Below are positions 11,453-22,510 of a stretch of DNA of 64,000 nucleotides, in pieces. Both the position numbers and the translations under genes were made by a program. Within the stretch, counting starts at the first letter, position 1. Every line of letters begins with the position of its first letter. The DNA is from Ectocarpus siliculosus (taxonomy: Eukaryota; Sar; Phaeophyceae; Ectocarpales; Ectocarpaceae), in the NCBI GenBank assembly GCA_000310025.1, contig FN649739.1, positions 3,437,722 to 3,501,721 on the forward strand, in the 5' to 3' direction. The notes beneath the pieces were generated by a model. It made no database searches, was not told the origin of the DNA, and worked only from the letters and a program-made list of their open reading frames with translations.

Positions 11453-12936
11453 GTAAAGGAGTAATCTGGCCGACGACGGACAATGTAGGAGGGAAGGCAG
11501 CAAGATGGGGATGTCAGAAGCGTGCGTTGAGGGGAACGGCGACAACACGAGAACATCTTTATACCTCCATCTCAGTATATGAAAAATATGAGCCAGTGTT
11601 GTTCCGGTTCGTAAACGAAGGGTCCACGGAGTGATGGACAATGGCGCATTGTCCCAAAGGATGATGAATTTCACCTCTATTCTACGGAGTGTACAATAAC
11701 TTGACAACGCCTCGTGGTCGTATCGAGCTCTTTGCAGCACGACGATGGAAGACGATGTATGCGTTCTTTGGGTACGCGGGGACACTCATTGTCTCAGCGA
11801 ATTGCTCTACATAAACTTGTACCATCAGTTTGTGGGTGGGGCCATACTGACATTCATTCGCTCGGGCTACCGTCACCTTCGTGTGCACTTACCATCATCG
11901 GAGAATGATGAGTAAAGGCTCGTGCTGAGTCTTCGGTGCCCAACACCTTGCCCCTGGGAAAAAATATCAAAGCATCGGCCGGGGAGGCTCTTATAAACAC
12001 ATGGTCTGCTACAGTTGTGAACAATTGGGCGCGAACGAACCTTGCTGGGGGGCTGCACTACACCAACAATCAACGGAGAATTGCACTCATTCGAGATTCC
12101 TGCTGTCAATGAAACCGTTGTGACTCGAGATGCTTCAGCTCTCCTGTTCCAACAGGGTATTGCCATAGGGTGGTGTAATTTGAACAACAATACATGGTGG
12201 GTCTCTCACACCAATCGTTCTATTCATACTTTGAGCGTGGCAAGTGTCCTCTGGATTTGCTTCGTACCCGTTTCGTGTAATCACAAGTTATCATGGGGCT
12301 CGGGGGTTCGCAAGAGAGGATCCTAGCTCGCGCACAGGGTACCTCGAGGAAACCAGGGTCCCATGAATTGTATTGGAATTTGATATTCGGCAACCCCCAG
12401 CCTCCGGAAATCTACGAAAAAACCAATGGGTACTGTTTGTTCCTAAGTGTGCAAAAATGTTTTGTGCACCCTTAAGGTGTGTTAGTGCTACATACTGTAC
12501 GGCAGTCTTCCGAAATGAATGAATGGTATTCTACCGTGCCTCCTTGGGACAGCATCGACACGGTGAAAAAGCCGTGTCCACCAATGCCCAAAAAGAACGT
12601 GATCAAACATTCATGGTGAAGGTATTGAAATCCGAGAACCACACGGAGCTTCGCCTGTGCTCGCTCTTCGTCGGTTTCTGTTGTAGACAAAGGATAACAA
12701 ACGTGTGGATCGGAGACGCGCGATGTGTTTGCTCACCAATGTTGGATTCACATCACCGTTGAGAATGGGTCCAGAATTCGCTCTTCCTCTCGAATCCTCC
12801 CTTTGCCCTTGAAGGGTTAGTGCAACCGACGTCCACCCCTGTATTGCACCTGCCCAGGTTGATTCGAAAAAATACACGAGGAAGGCAGATTTGCATGGGA
12901 CGTCGATGTTAAGTGTGTCAATCCTAGCCAAACCAT
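11453..12936. other. Intergenic, nothing recognised
   Basis: No ORF with family resemblance and no repeat structure that I could trace. Confidence 0.45.
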
Positions 12937-13250
12937 CGGTCGCCCCGGTGGTCTAGTTGGTATCCTCGAAACCTAGCTCAGGTAAGGGGTTCGAATCCCG
13001 GCGTAAGCGAGCTTTTCTTGCAAAGTGAGTTTTTCTCTCGCTTCCGCTTCTGACCTAGTGGATAGCGCTACATGTAGTTCGTGTGTACACAGAGGGAAGA
13101 GAGTGCTGAACTCTTCTCGCATTAAAAATCGAAGGTAAAGTACCGCAGGAGGGGAGGGTAGAGAGGGGCTCTGCTGTGTGTCCACGGGTTGGAGCAAACG
13201 ACACTAGTGCTGTGAGCGCTGATTGGAAGTCAAGACAAAAAAAAAAAAAA
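12937..13250 (+). mobile_element. tRNA-derived SINE-like element with poly(A)
   Basis: The head (12937-13015) carries an A-box-like TGGTCTAGTTGG and, about 38 bp on, a perfect B box GGTTCGAATCC, the internal promoter of tRNA genes. The acceptor and T stems do not pair well, so this is not a working tRNA. A unique body of about 230 bp follows and ends in a run of 14 A at 13237-13250. tRNA-like head, body and A-tail is the standard SINE layout. A related head lies on the minus strand at 22.3-22.5 kb. Confidence 0.65.
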
Positions 13251-13701
13251 TCGAATGGCACGATGAGCCGAAAGAATACGAGGAACATTCCTCAAGACGA
13301 TGGGGTCCTCCCGGTGGTGTGTATTCTTCGTCTATTCGCAGGACTATTCCAATTATCTAGCTGGCAAATGAACTGCGTCAGTCCAAGAGCAGGATAACAT
13401 TTAGGTCTACGCTGTAGCTAGAGTAGGGTTTCAAGTCATGAGGCTCGCACGGCAGGCGCGCACTCGTACACATGTGGCTTGTGTTTTCGTCCAAGCTGGC
13501 TTCTCGGTGCATGATTGCCGCACCAGCCGGCAACGCCCGAGAGGAACGAGCCAACAGCAGATATTGTGCGGGATAACGCCTACTACGTGCACCCTTGGGC
13601 CGTGTGCTATATAGTCTTTGGATGGTCGGAAAAGGCGCCAATTGATTGCACAGTCCGTAGGATCATGCCCCAAACTGGACAAGGTTGTGACAAAACCGTG
13701 A

Positions 13702-13985
13702 GTTGTTGTTGTTGTTGTTGTCTTCACATTAAAAACCGTTCCGATCTCTCTCTACCCAGTACCTTCGTATGTCCGTACTGATCCGACACTCGACGCGGTC
13801 GGTTCCCGTGGTCACAGGTTAACTTACCCTAAAAAGGTACACTCAAATAAACTGGCCCCGAGGGGTCCGCAAGTCAATAGAAATCAACGACAGATATTCT
13901 GGAATCCTCCACTCCCTCTTCGCGCTATGCGAGGTATCAACTGAGACTAGCAGTCACTATCTATCATGGGCCGGAGAGAAAGAGG
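13702..13985 (-). mobile_element. CAA-tailed retroelement, copy 1
   Basis: Read on the minus strand, a unit of about 280 bp runs from CTCTTTCTCTCCGGCCCATG to GGTTTTTAATGTGAAGACAA and ends in a (CAA)n microsatellite, seen here as (GTT)n at 13702-13720. It matches 21503-21780 almost throughout, and 19797-19926 in its 3' half. A fixed 3' end with a simple-repeat tail and variable 5' truncation is typical of LINE-mobilised elements. No ORF is carried, so it would be non-autonomous. Confidence 0.75.
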
Positions 13986-14044
13986 TACACCCCCTTGGTT
14001 CAATCTTGGTACTTCACAACGCAAGCAGAGACAAGGCCATCTGG

Positions 14045-14190
14045 CACAGAAAAAGAGAGAAAAGAGAGAGAAAAAAAAGAAAAAAGAGAAAAAAAGGAGA
14101 AAACGGAGAAAAAATAAACAAAAATGGAAACCGTAAGGAGAAGAGAAAATAAATGGAAATAAAATGAAAAAGGGCGAGGACAAAGAGGGA
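14045..14190 (+). repeat. Polypurine tract
   Basis: About 145 bp that are nearly all A and G on the plus strand (AGAGAGAAAA-type runs). The Phe/Leu/Ser-rich ORFs on the opposite strand here arise only from this bias. Confidence 0.85.
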
Positions 14191-15285
14191 CCAGGCCGAA
14201 AATAACAGGAAGTATGAGGCAGAACAAGGCACACGGTGGAGAGACCACCAACGAACAAGCAAACACGCAAACATGGCCACCAACCAGCGATACATTGTAA
14301 TGGTACGAAATCACTACTGGGGGGTTGGTGCAATGGTGCAGCGTTGGGGGGGGGGGAATTGGCGCAAAGAAATTCAATCCGGCACGTGTCGTGCCACTCG
14401 GTCCGTCTCTTCTCGTTTGCTTTCTTCCCTCGCCGTCTCGTCCGTCTCCTGCCCCCCTCCCGCCCCATTGGTTGTTGGCTTGTGGTTTCGTTTGAGCGCT
14501 CGAGTATGTACGTGCAAGATGCTAACAACGTATGCACCACAGCCATAGGGACTGGCAATGCCGTGGGCGTGGATGCAGGACATGCCCCTGCTGAGGACAC
14601 CGCGGCTCATACGTCAGTGGGTCATACCCGAGCGGTGGTTCCACGCTCATATCACTTCATTCCGCTCTATACAATTGATCGAATCTGAGCAGCCGTGCAT
14701 GGCACGCGTGCTGCTGAGACCCGCACATTAGGATGTATCGCTGAGGCTTGCTCGGTACCCGGTGCCTTCCTCCTAAGCGCCGCCGAGGCACACGCAGCGC
14801 CGTCCGCACCCGAAAAGCCATCCATAACCCCTGTGGTTGTGTTCGGGCCCGTTTGAGTGAACCTGAGCACACGGTTGAATGCTACCGCACACCCTGTCCG
14901 ATGCGGGAAGTACACATTATCACACGGATCACTTGCACACTATATTTGACACCCTGCAAAAGAAACATACCACGCCACCCGCCGGCGTGTGTACCACAAA
15001 TCTCTACATATAATGTTATCGAACAGGTTCTGAATCTTGTGTAACCTTCGGTACGCATACATGACTGCATGATACTTGTACCGAAAAATTGGATTCGTGG
15101 TGGGATGAAAAATGTCCAGCGCTCCCCGGGGGATAAGACGTTCGTGCGTTTCGCTGACGCGCTCGTTGCCTCTCGTTTGGTTCATCTGTGGCTCGGGCTG
15201 GAGACCTCCGAGAGACTAACATCGCGCGACCCCCAGGCTCGTCTTCGGGACTTCGGGATCTTCTGGTATACGCCGAACACCTGCC
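14191..15285. other. Intergenic, nothing recognised
   Basis: No gene supported. A run of ten or more G lies near 14348. Confidence 0.45.
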
Positions 15286-15979
15286 TAGATTCCTGGTATT
15301 CCTATATCAGGCAATTTTGCGGAACGATAGCCTACAGCCGCAACTAGTGGCGTTCTGCGTCCCCTCTTGCTCGGTATTGCCTGGGAGTGAGCGATACCGA
15401 GCGACTAAGAGAGACAGGAAGGATATGAAAGGAATCGGACTGGCAGCTAAGCTGCGCATAGTGGTCGGATACGCTCCACACTGCGTGATCTCGTCACACT
15501 TGGCGTCGTGGGTCGGACACTTGCCTCGATTCTGTCCTTTGCTAGCCGAGAGCTCACAGCTCTCTTGACATATTTGAAGATGTGCGGGAAAGGTTCGTGA
15601 AGATCCGAATTCTCGATTCTACAGATGATCCTTCAAGTGGGTTGCAGTTTTCTTTTCTGTAGGCTATAACCTCTGCGCATGCGTTCGGCTAGTTTCATGG
15701 TATTTGACCCTTGGACGAAGATCCCATCTGGACGGGTATATATATTACAAATACGTCGACCACCTCCTGCCTAGATTCATTCCTGGTATTCCGACATTTG
15801 GCAATATCCGGAACGATATTTGATAGCAGCAAGAAGTGGTGTCTATGCGCTCCCTCTTGTTCAGTGTTATCTGGGAGAGAGCGGTAGCGAGCGACTGAGA
15901 GAGCAGACAGGAAGGATATGAAAGGAATCGGCCAGAAACGCAGCAGCTAACCTGCACACAGTGGTCGGCTACGCTCCAC
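15286..15979 (+). repeat. Direct duplication, two copies of about 200 bp
   Basis: Copy 1 (15286-15482) and copy 2 (15771-15979) share in order CTAGATTC, CCTGGTATTCC, GGAACGATA, GGCGTTCTGCG-type and CCCTCTTG blocks, GAGCGACT(A/G)AGAGAG, GACAGGAAGGATATGAAAGG and GTGGTCGG(A/C)TACGCTCCAC. The copies differ by several small indels. The intervening 290 bp are unrelated. Confidence 0.8.
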
Positions 15980-16112
15980 CTTATGAATCCCATCACGTGG
16001 AGAGAACATGGAACAGAGTATGGTCGATTTGGCCGAACACACAAAAACATGCAAAAAAAGTCCCTGGAACCGATTGCAGCCTCCCTGGTTCCTTTGGGTG
16101 ATTACCCCGCAC

Positions 16113-16873
16113 GAATATTATAGGGAAACAGATGGAAGGGGGTTTACCCACCCATTTCTCAGACAAAAGTGGTTGCTCAAACAAAATCCTTTGAAACACT
16201 CGTGACAGGACCGAACCACTCCCAACCTTGTTCCAATGCCTGGGCAAGGGCCATCATGGACAGCATGAACATCAACTTCTACGGGCTTTCAGGCACGTGT
16301 TCGCCCCACATACCGCCGAGGCGTACAAGGCCTCAGCACGTTTGCCCGACATTCCGGTGGGTGTCCCCACCGAAGTCTGCAACTTCTTGCAGTACCCATC
16401 GTTGCCTTGTACTGTAGGGGCTTCTTTGTTCGAAATGTACCTACTTTTGTCGGGCAATTTTGGATTCAAAAATCGACTTGCATATCACGGGGGAGCGTCT
16501 CGAATGAAAAAAACGGTCTAATGTCGGTACAAAGTGGACAAACGTCCGTCACTAAACAGACAAAGGTGGGTACATGAAAAGTAGTAGGTTTTGGTCGGTG
16601 CACTTTTGGAAATTTCTGAAAACATCGGGCAACTTGTTGAGGCCTTGTGCGCCGCGGCGGTGTGTGGGGTGAAAACGTGCCATAAAACTCATAAAAGTTG
16701 GTGTTCTTGCTATGTATGCGCCCTGCGAGTGTTGTCCAGGCATCGGAAGAGGTTTACAGTGATTCGAACCTGGCACGAGGTGGCTTCCCCAAGCGATATT
16801 TCGAATACCCACTTTTGTCGGAGAACGGGGTGGGAATACCCGTGTTTGCCTACAAGTATTTCCCATTATTATT
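16113..16873. repeat. Long inverted repeat (foldback), about 240-bp arms
   Basis: The left arm (16113-16353) and the reverse complement of the right arm (16621-16873) share ACAAAAGTGG, TGCCTGG(G/A)CAA, CACGT(G/T)TTC(G/A)CCCCACA, ACCGCCG(A/C)GGCG and ACAAGGCCTCA in the same order. The arms are moderately diverged and separated by about 270 bp. Such a structure could form a long hairpin. It may be a foldback-type transposon or an inverted duplication. No terminal target duplication could be assigned and no transposase is present. Confidence 0.75.
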
Positions 16874-17493
16874 ACATTACAGCAGAGGACGAAACGATGC
16901 ACAAAACCACAATAAAACCGCAATAAACTCACGGTTTTTCCGTGCAGACGCACGCCGGGCAGGCCAAAAGCTGTATCTATCTGTCTAGCCCAGCTGCTCG
17001 TGAGGGAGAGCAAGTTGTTTTCGAGGTCGACTCTGACTTGGGTGTCGAAGGGCCGCCTTTGGGGTGGTTGTGAACACGAACCGCCTCGAGTTGCCAGAAC
17101 TACTATAATAATAATTGTGCTTACTAATTGTATCCGACAGCAGCAGTAGAGGCAATATCAAGCATGTAGCTGCTGTTGATGCGTGTTATAGGGACGCAAA
17201 GTGACTGGAATAGAATGGAATGAATGACATAGCGTGCCTTCTCATTGTGTCTGGGGTATTGGGGCTTCTTCTCTGACCGCAAGGCCGTGGAACTTGTTGT
17301 TGGCGGGCTCCATGCACAGCGCAATGTGTGCCATCGACCGAACCTTACGTACCCCACAAAACCGTAGAAACACAGTCATTTTGTCTGGGATAAGCGTGGT
17401 ATTTCGGCTGTACTCTTCGACGGTGCGCGCTGCCAAGGCCACGGTTCGAGCGGTTGTAATAACGGGTATGAAAATCGCACCATGAGAATAACC
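16874..17493. other. Intergenic, nothing recognised
   Basis: No gene or repeat supported. Confidence 0.4.
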
Positions 17494-17690
17494 GTGAGAC
17501 GGTGCACCGCACCGTACCACACCTTCACATTTCAAGCTGAAAAAAAATGCACTGCACCGCACCGCACCGCACCACACCACACCACACCGCAAAGCACCGC
17601 AACGCACCGTCACAATTCGAATTGAAAAAAAACGCAGCGCACCGTGATCGTGTCAAAACCCAAACCACACCGCGGTGCGTTTCCACCCCG
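17494..17690. repeat. CACCG/CACCAC short tandem repeat
   Basis: Arrays of CACCG, CGCACCG and CACAC units are interrupted by two related spacers, TTCACATTTCAAGCTGAAAA and GTCACAATTCGAATTGAAAA, spaced about 90 bp apart. This suggests a higher-order unit of that length. The region is GC-skewed low-complexity DNA and not coding. Confidence 0.8.
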
Positions 17691-19796
17691 TGAACATCCC
17701 TGAAAAACAAAATACCCGGTACAAGTAGCAATGAATTCCGGAGGCACCAGAATTATTTTCTCTGTGAGGGTGATGACCCCGGACCAACCCAGTCAAGTCT
17801 CACGAGCACCCCACGCTTCACTCTGGGCGAATCGAGCTCCTGCGTTCGAGATCACCTCGAATTGGGATATATATCGATAGCTCCTGTTGGTCTCTGAACA
17901 CAGCCCGTGTGTTCAAGCTCGGCGAGAGCAGAGAGCATGTGGCGTTGATTCGCAATGTGTAGCAGGAGGACAGTATAGATGGACAATAGAGGGCAGCCCG
18001 TCGGCGGCGCTGGAGCACGGGGGGCGCCGCGAAGAAAACATTCACACCCCGCTGCCCCGCTAGGACCAACATAGTTGGAGGTGACAAAAACGAAAGGAGA
18101 GGAAGTAAACGATTCGTATTGGACACGGTCCCCCATCATTGATATATCTTGGTTCGTATGACCCTGATCCTTGTCTTCATGTTTTTCGATTATTGAATCA
18201 AAAACGCTGCTACTTCACGAAGTAGATACACTACAGTATACATACGTACATGAGTACAATACACAACTGCTGGACTGCGGGCAGTCCCCTTCTGTTGCCT
18301 ACTTGTCCGACGAATCCACGTAAAAGTTGTTACACGGCATTGTACCAGAATTGTATCCCTTTGAACTTGGACCATTGTAGCTTGAACTACACGTTCACGT
18401 TCATGGCTGCTGCACGAACCTGAAGTAGCGCTGCTGTATGGGTACCCATGGGCACGAATAACGATAGTGTATATGATTGGCCCGTTTGTGCCTTCTGTAT
18501 TTTTCTCTTTTCTTGTTTCTGGGTGTAATCTCTTTGTCTAGCTCAATTCGTCGGCGGTGAAAAAAATCTCCGTCCATATTCGTCGAAGTTGACGGCTGTA
18601 ACCTCCAATACTTTCGTAACGTACGGAGTACTGAAGCTCAGCATCCTTTCGTACATGTATCATCATGAAGCCCCACGTTGGGGCTCATATTCCACCAATT
18701 GAATGAGAAAATCTCTCCCGGAAGCGCCACTGGCTATGTACCGCGCTCCTACCTGTGGCTGCCCCCACAGCGACCCTGGTTAGTTCTGCTGGCGGTGACG
18801 ACGTTGATGGGGTGTCCAGACCCAGAGCAATCCGAGTTGAACAGAACCCCCAGGTCGTAGTGATCGCGAGGCGGAGAACTCGGCAGCAGCTCACTCCGTC
18901 GAAGATATGCCGCTGCTGAGCACGTCGGGCCATGACCCAAGCGGGTCAACTGTGTGTGTGTGTCGCTAGATAGTCCAGACTTTTCCGTGTCACCTCACCC
19001 AAAGGGCAACTCGAATGACGAAAGGCCGTGGGATGCGAAACGAACAACGACCCGAGGGGCTGGTATGTGCTGGTATGTACCTGCGGAGACGGAAATAGGC
19101 CTGGTTGGTCCAGCAACTGCTTCTTTGTAGTTTCGACCAACAAACGAATATCGCAATGTCTCGCTGTCAATACGCCGAAGATATTCCTCACAATGAACAA
19201 TTCTTCACTCCCTCGGGGCGGCCCCCACCCAAAATCCTGCTGGCGACCATGTCAAGCCCATTCCCAGTAAACGCAGCGCGCAGCGCATGCTCTTTACCAC
19301 TGCTGTGACATCTGTATTAAAGCAGTTGAGGTCACCAACCGGGGGTCCAGCGGGGAAAATGGAGTGGGGCTGTCAGAGTTCAAGCTGTCATGGTTCCAAT
19401 TTTTTTTGTGAAATACGCTGTTTACAATTTACTGCTGCTGTCCGTCTTGTTGGTGCGCCCACGCTGGAAAAGCAGGTAGTATTAATAGAATGTTTGTGGC
19501 GCCCACTAATCACCAACAACACCAGCAGCCGTCACGTGTGCATACAACCATTCCAAATCCCATCATGTCCTATCCATGATCATCGACCGCCTAATACTTC
19601 CTGGGTCTTTTCTCCTCCTCTCGCCCCAAAGTCTATGTCCAGCCCCCCCGTCCCTTCCAGCCTGCTTTGTAATAGTCATGGTGTGGGTGTCTGCATGCCT
19701 ATTATGTGTATGTGCTCTACAGTACTGTATCTCATGTTGTACCGTGTGCCGTTGTGATCAACCATGAGACTACAGGCATGTTTCGGCGTCAACCAT
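17691..19796. other. Intergenic, nothing recognised
   Basis: No gene supported. At 18668-18686 there is a perfect short hairpin (AGCCCCA/TGGGGCT) with no evident context. Confidence 0.4.
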
Positions 19797-19926
19797 TAAC
19801 CTGTGACCACGGGAATCGACAGCGTCGAGTGTTGGATCAGTACGGACATACGAAGGTACTGGGTAGAGAGAGATCGGAACGGTTTTTAATGTGAAGACAA
19901 CAACAACAACAACAACAACAACAACA
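19797..19926 (+). mobile_element. CAA-tailed retroelement, 5'-truncated copy 2
   Basis: From CTGTGACCACGGGAATCGAC to the terminal (CAA)n at about 19900-19926 this matches the 3' half of the copy at 21503-21780 nearly base for base. The 5' half is absent and the sequence upstream is unrelated, as expected of an incomplete reverse-transcription insertion. Confidence 0.8.
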
Positions 19927-20325
19927 TTGAAACAATTGGAGTCCGCGCGCCGAAAGATAAGCGGTGGAGGTGGTCTCCATGTCGGAACAACACCACTTCT
20001 CGGACATGATACAAGTATTGTGGACGAATATGGATATATATGTGTCGGTCAGAGGTAAAGCCACGATGCACCGTCATACGTCCATGGTGAATACATATTT
20101 GAACTAGTGTTTCCTCGCGTCAACAAAATATCATCTTCAACATGTCCACGTGCAACGCGTCTCACACGCTGTACTCTAGGCCATAGGTACATCAGATATC
20201 CCATTTCTTACCGGCAGCGTGGAGGGTAGCGTGGCGGGCAACTGCCGAAACCCCGGGTACCAATTCATATTTCTACCTTAAAATAACTAAATAGGAGTAT
20301 TTGCATGACACAACAAAGGCGTCCG

Positions 20326-20421
20326 CGTCAGTTGGACCAATACGGACATTACTGTAGAAGGTAGGAGGTACTGAGCGGAGACCGGAACTGTTACTGTTAT
20401 GACACCAACAACAACAACAAC
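20326..20421 (+). repeat. Diverged CAA-tailed element fragment
   Basis: It retains the order GTTGGA(C/T)CA-TACGGACAT, AGGTACTG, GAGACCGGAACTGTT and a CAACAACAACAAC tail, with many substitutions. Probably an old copy of the same family as 19797-19926. Confidence 0.55.
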
Positions 20422-20544
20422 ACTACAACAACAGCAACAAAACAACGTTTTACTATTATAGACTAATCACCACGAATGAATCCATCTTCACATGCCATCC
20501 ACAGAAAAGGGTCTACTGCTGCTGTAGGATATATGCATACAGGG

Positions 20545-21990
20545 CTCCCCTTTCGGGAGATAGGTGGCTTGCCTCCCGGGGGCGACGCAAGAGGCCATGG
20601 CCAATGTCATCGCGGTCGCATCGTTGCTCGGTACATCTCAATGTCATGACGTATGGTAGTACCGGTTTCGCGTACAACCTTCAGAAGAACTTGCCTTAAA
20701 TTTGCGTCATGTGCAACCAACCTGTGAGGGGTATTTTTTCCTCGTCGTGATTTTTCGCATGTATGATGTGTGTGCGTATTGGCTAGTGGCGTCTTTGCTG
20801 CAGGTCCTACTGCTTGCTGTAATCCTCTGCGTTTGATTACTCACTCTTACGTATTCATGCCATGGTCTGTGGGACATGTGTGCGTTGCACGGGCATCATT
20901 TTTTTTTTTCTGGGGACGCGAAGCAGTTTAATTTTGTTTATGTATGCTCAAGAATTCTGGATTATTTTTCTGCAGGCAACCAAAGAAAAACCAAGGCACA
21001 TGCAACAAATTGAGAGCGCAGGTAAAATGCCGTCTTGCTCCCAACGTTTTCTTATCGCACTAACCCGTTGCAAACTTCCCAAGATTACCCTGCTATCATT
21101 ACTATTGTTTCGGCCTCTGGCCTAAACATATCTTACTCATAATAAACTACCTACACTTGGTACCTCGTAGTCGTCGACCGACTAGACCCCCCCATGCTCC
21201 CCCCTCTCTGGAGCGATAGGTGTGGGTGGGTGGGAAATCGATCAAATCCTAGGCGGCACCCCGTGTTTGCTGCTCCTCAAAGCTGCTATCTCTGCTACTC
21301 CTCTCCTTCTCTCAAATGCACTTGCTTGTCTCTCGCCCAGCGAGAGCACAAAAACTTTCTGACACCGAGGCTGTCTCTTTTTTTCTTCGATCCCCGCTTT
21401 TCCGAATTCCAACACGCCTCCACAAACCACAGATAGATTCAAATACGTACTGAATCTTCACGTATTTCTTGCGAAGGTGCTTTTTCGCGCGTAACACATA
21501 TTTCTCTCCGGCCCATGATAGTGACTCCTAGTCTCAGTTGATACCTCGCATAGAGCGCAGAGGGAGTGGAGGATTCCAGAATATCTGTCGTTGATTTCTA
21601 TTGACTTGCGGACCGGGGCCAGTTTATTTGAGTGTACGTACCTTTTTAGGGTAAGTTAAGCTGTGACCACGGGAATCGACCGCGTCGAGTGTTGGATCAG
21701 TACGGACATACGAAGGTACTGGGTAGAGAGAGATCGGAACGGTTTTTAATGTGAAGACAACAACAACAACAACAACAACATCCCCGGGGTATAGAGCCAG
21801 TTTTTTCAACTTTGGGCGTCAAAAGCACACGCGCCACGGCTGGATAGTGGTCCTCGGGCGTGCGCGGTATTGTGCCGACGACCCCCCCGCGTGCCCCCGA
21901 GAAGGAATAAGCGTGAGAAACGATTGACTTTTGCGCCAGCGAAAGATGTCCCGAAGCACAAAAACAGGCGAAATGATACATATATATACG
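20545..21990 (+). mobile_element. 620-bp dispersed repeat, interrupted copy
   Basis: The 5' part (about 20545-20905) matches 26250-26600: GGCTCCCC, CGGGGGCGACGCAAGAGG, GTCATCGCGGTCGCATCGTTG, TCCTACTG, CTCACTCTTACGTATTC. A short middle piece (about 21455-21500) matches the TTCTTGCGA(G)GG...CGCG block, and the 3' part (21781-21990) matches the end of the other copies. Two interruptions split it: about 550 bp of unassigned DNA (20906-21454) and the CAA-tailed element at 21503-21780. No ORF is shared by the copies, so the family appears non-autonomous; class unknown. Confidence 0.75.
21503..21780 (+). mobile_element. CAA-tailed retroelement, copy 3 (nested)
   Basis: Full-length copy of the element at 13702-13985, in the opposite orientation to that one. 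It runs from TTCTCTCCGGCCCATGATAG to a (CAA)n tail ending at 21780. It sits exactly between AACACAT and TCCCCGGGG, two pieces that are joined in the uninterrupted 620-bp repeats (AACACGTCC(C/A)C-GGGG at 26.7 and 39.5 kb), so it inserted into that repeat after the repeat was in place. Confidence 0.85.
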
Positions 21991-22332
21991 TATGTAGTAT
22001 GGTAGGTTATTAGCAATGAATTCATACATACCGGAGCGGAAATATTTTTACGATTTCCCCAGCAGCTGGTACATGTAGTCTGTAGGTAACAGACTCAACA
22101 AGGACAGTTGGTAGCCGTCGTGTGTATCTCTTCTGTTTTTTTTGTTTGTTTTTCTCTCATCATTGGATACTACTATCGTCTGCCCTTCCTTCTGGCCCCT
22201 ATCCTCCACTTCTTCTACTAGCTCGACGACCCAACCGGGGCCACATAGGAGGGTGGGGTTGGACCCCCTCCTGCGGTTCCTGCCTGAGATATTTTGATCG
22301 CGAGAAGGGTACAGCAATCCCTTCCCTCGCGA

Positions 22333-22510
22333 CTTACGAAGTCGATCGAGTTTACTACTGTAACAACAACGAGTTTCGCAGCGCGTCGCTTCCAATGTAG
22401 ACCAGGATTTATTTAGTGAGAAAAAAGCTCACTTTGCCGAGACTCGAACCCATGACCTGGCCCTAGGTAAGCTGCGAGGTTGCCTACAACACCGGGCCGG
22501 GGCCCCCGTC
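22333..22510 (-). mobile_element. tRNA-like SINE head, second copy
   Basis: The reverse complement starts GGCCCCGG, carries a weak A box (GGTGTTGTAGG) and a B box GGGTTCGAGTC, then CGGCAAAGTGAGCTTTTTTC. The copy at 12.9 kb has the same order GCCCCGG, GGTTCGAATCC, CGGCGTAAGCGAGCTTTTC. The T stem pairs only partly and the acceptor ends do not match, so a functional tRNA is unlikely. Confidence 0.55.

Noticed and set aside
12937-13015. tRNA gene
   Set aside because: A and B boxes are present but T-stem and acceptor pairing fail and the unit ends in poly(A); called SINE-like.
14014-14295. Minus-strand ORFs rich in Phe/Leu resembling a membrane protein
   Set aside because: They are the complement of a polypurine tract; no flanking exons.
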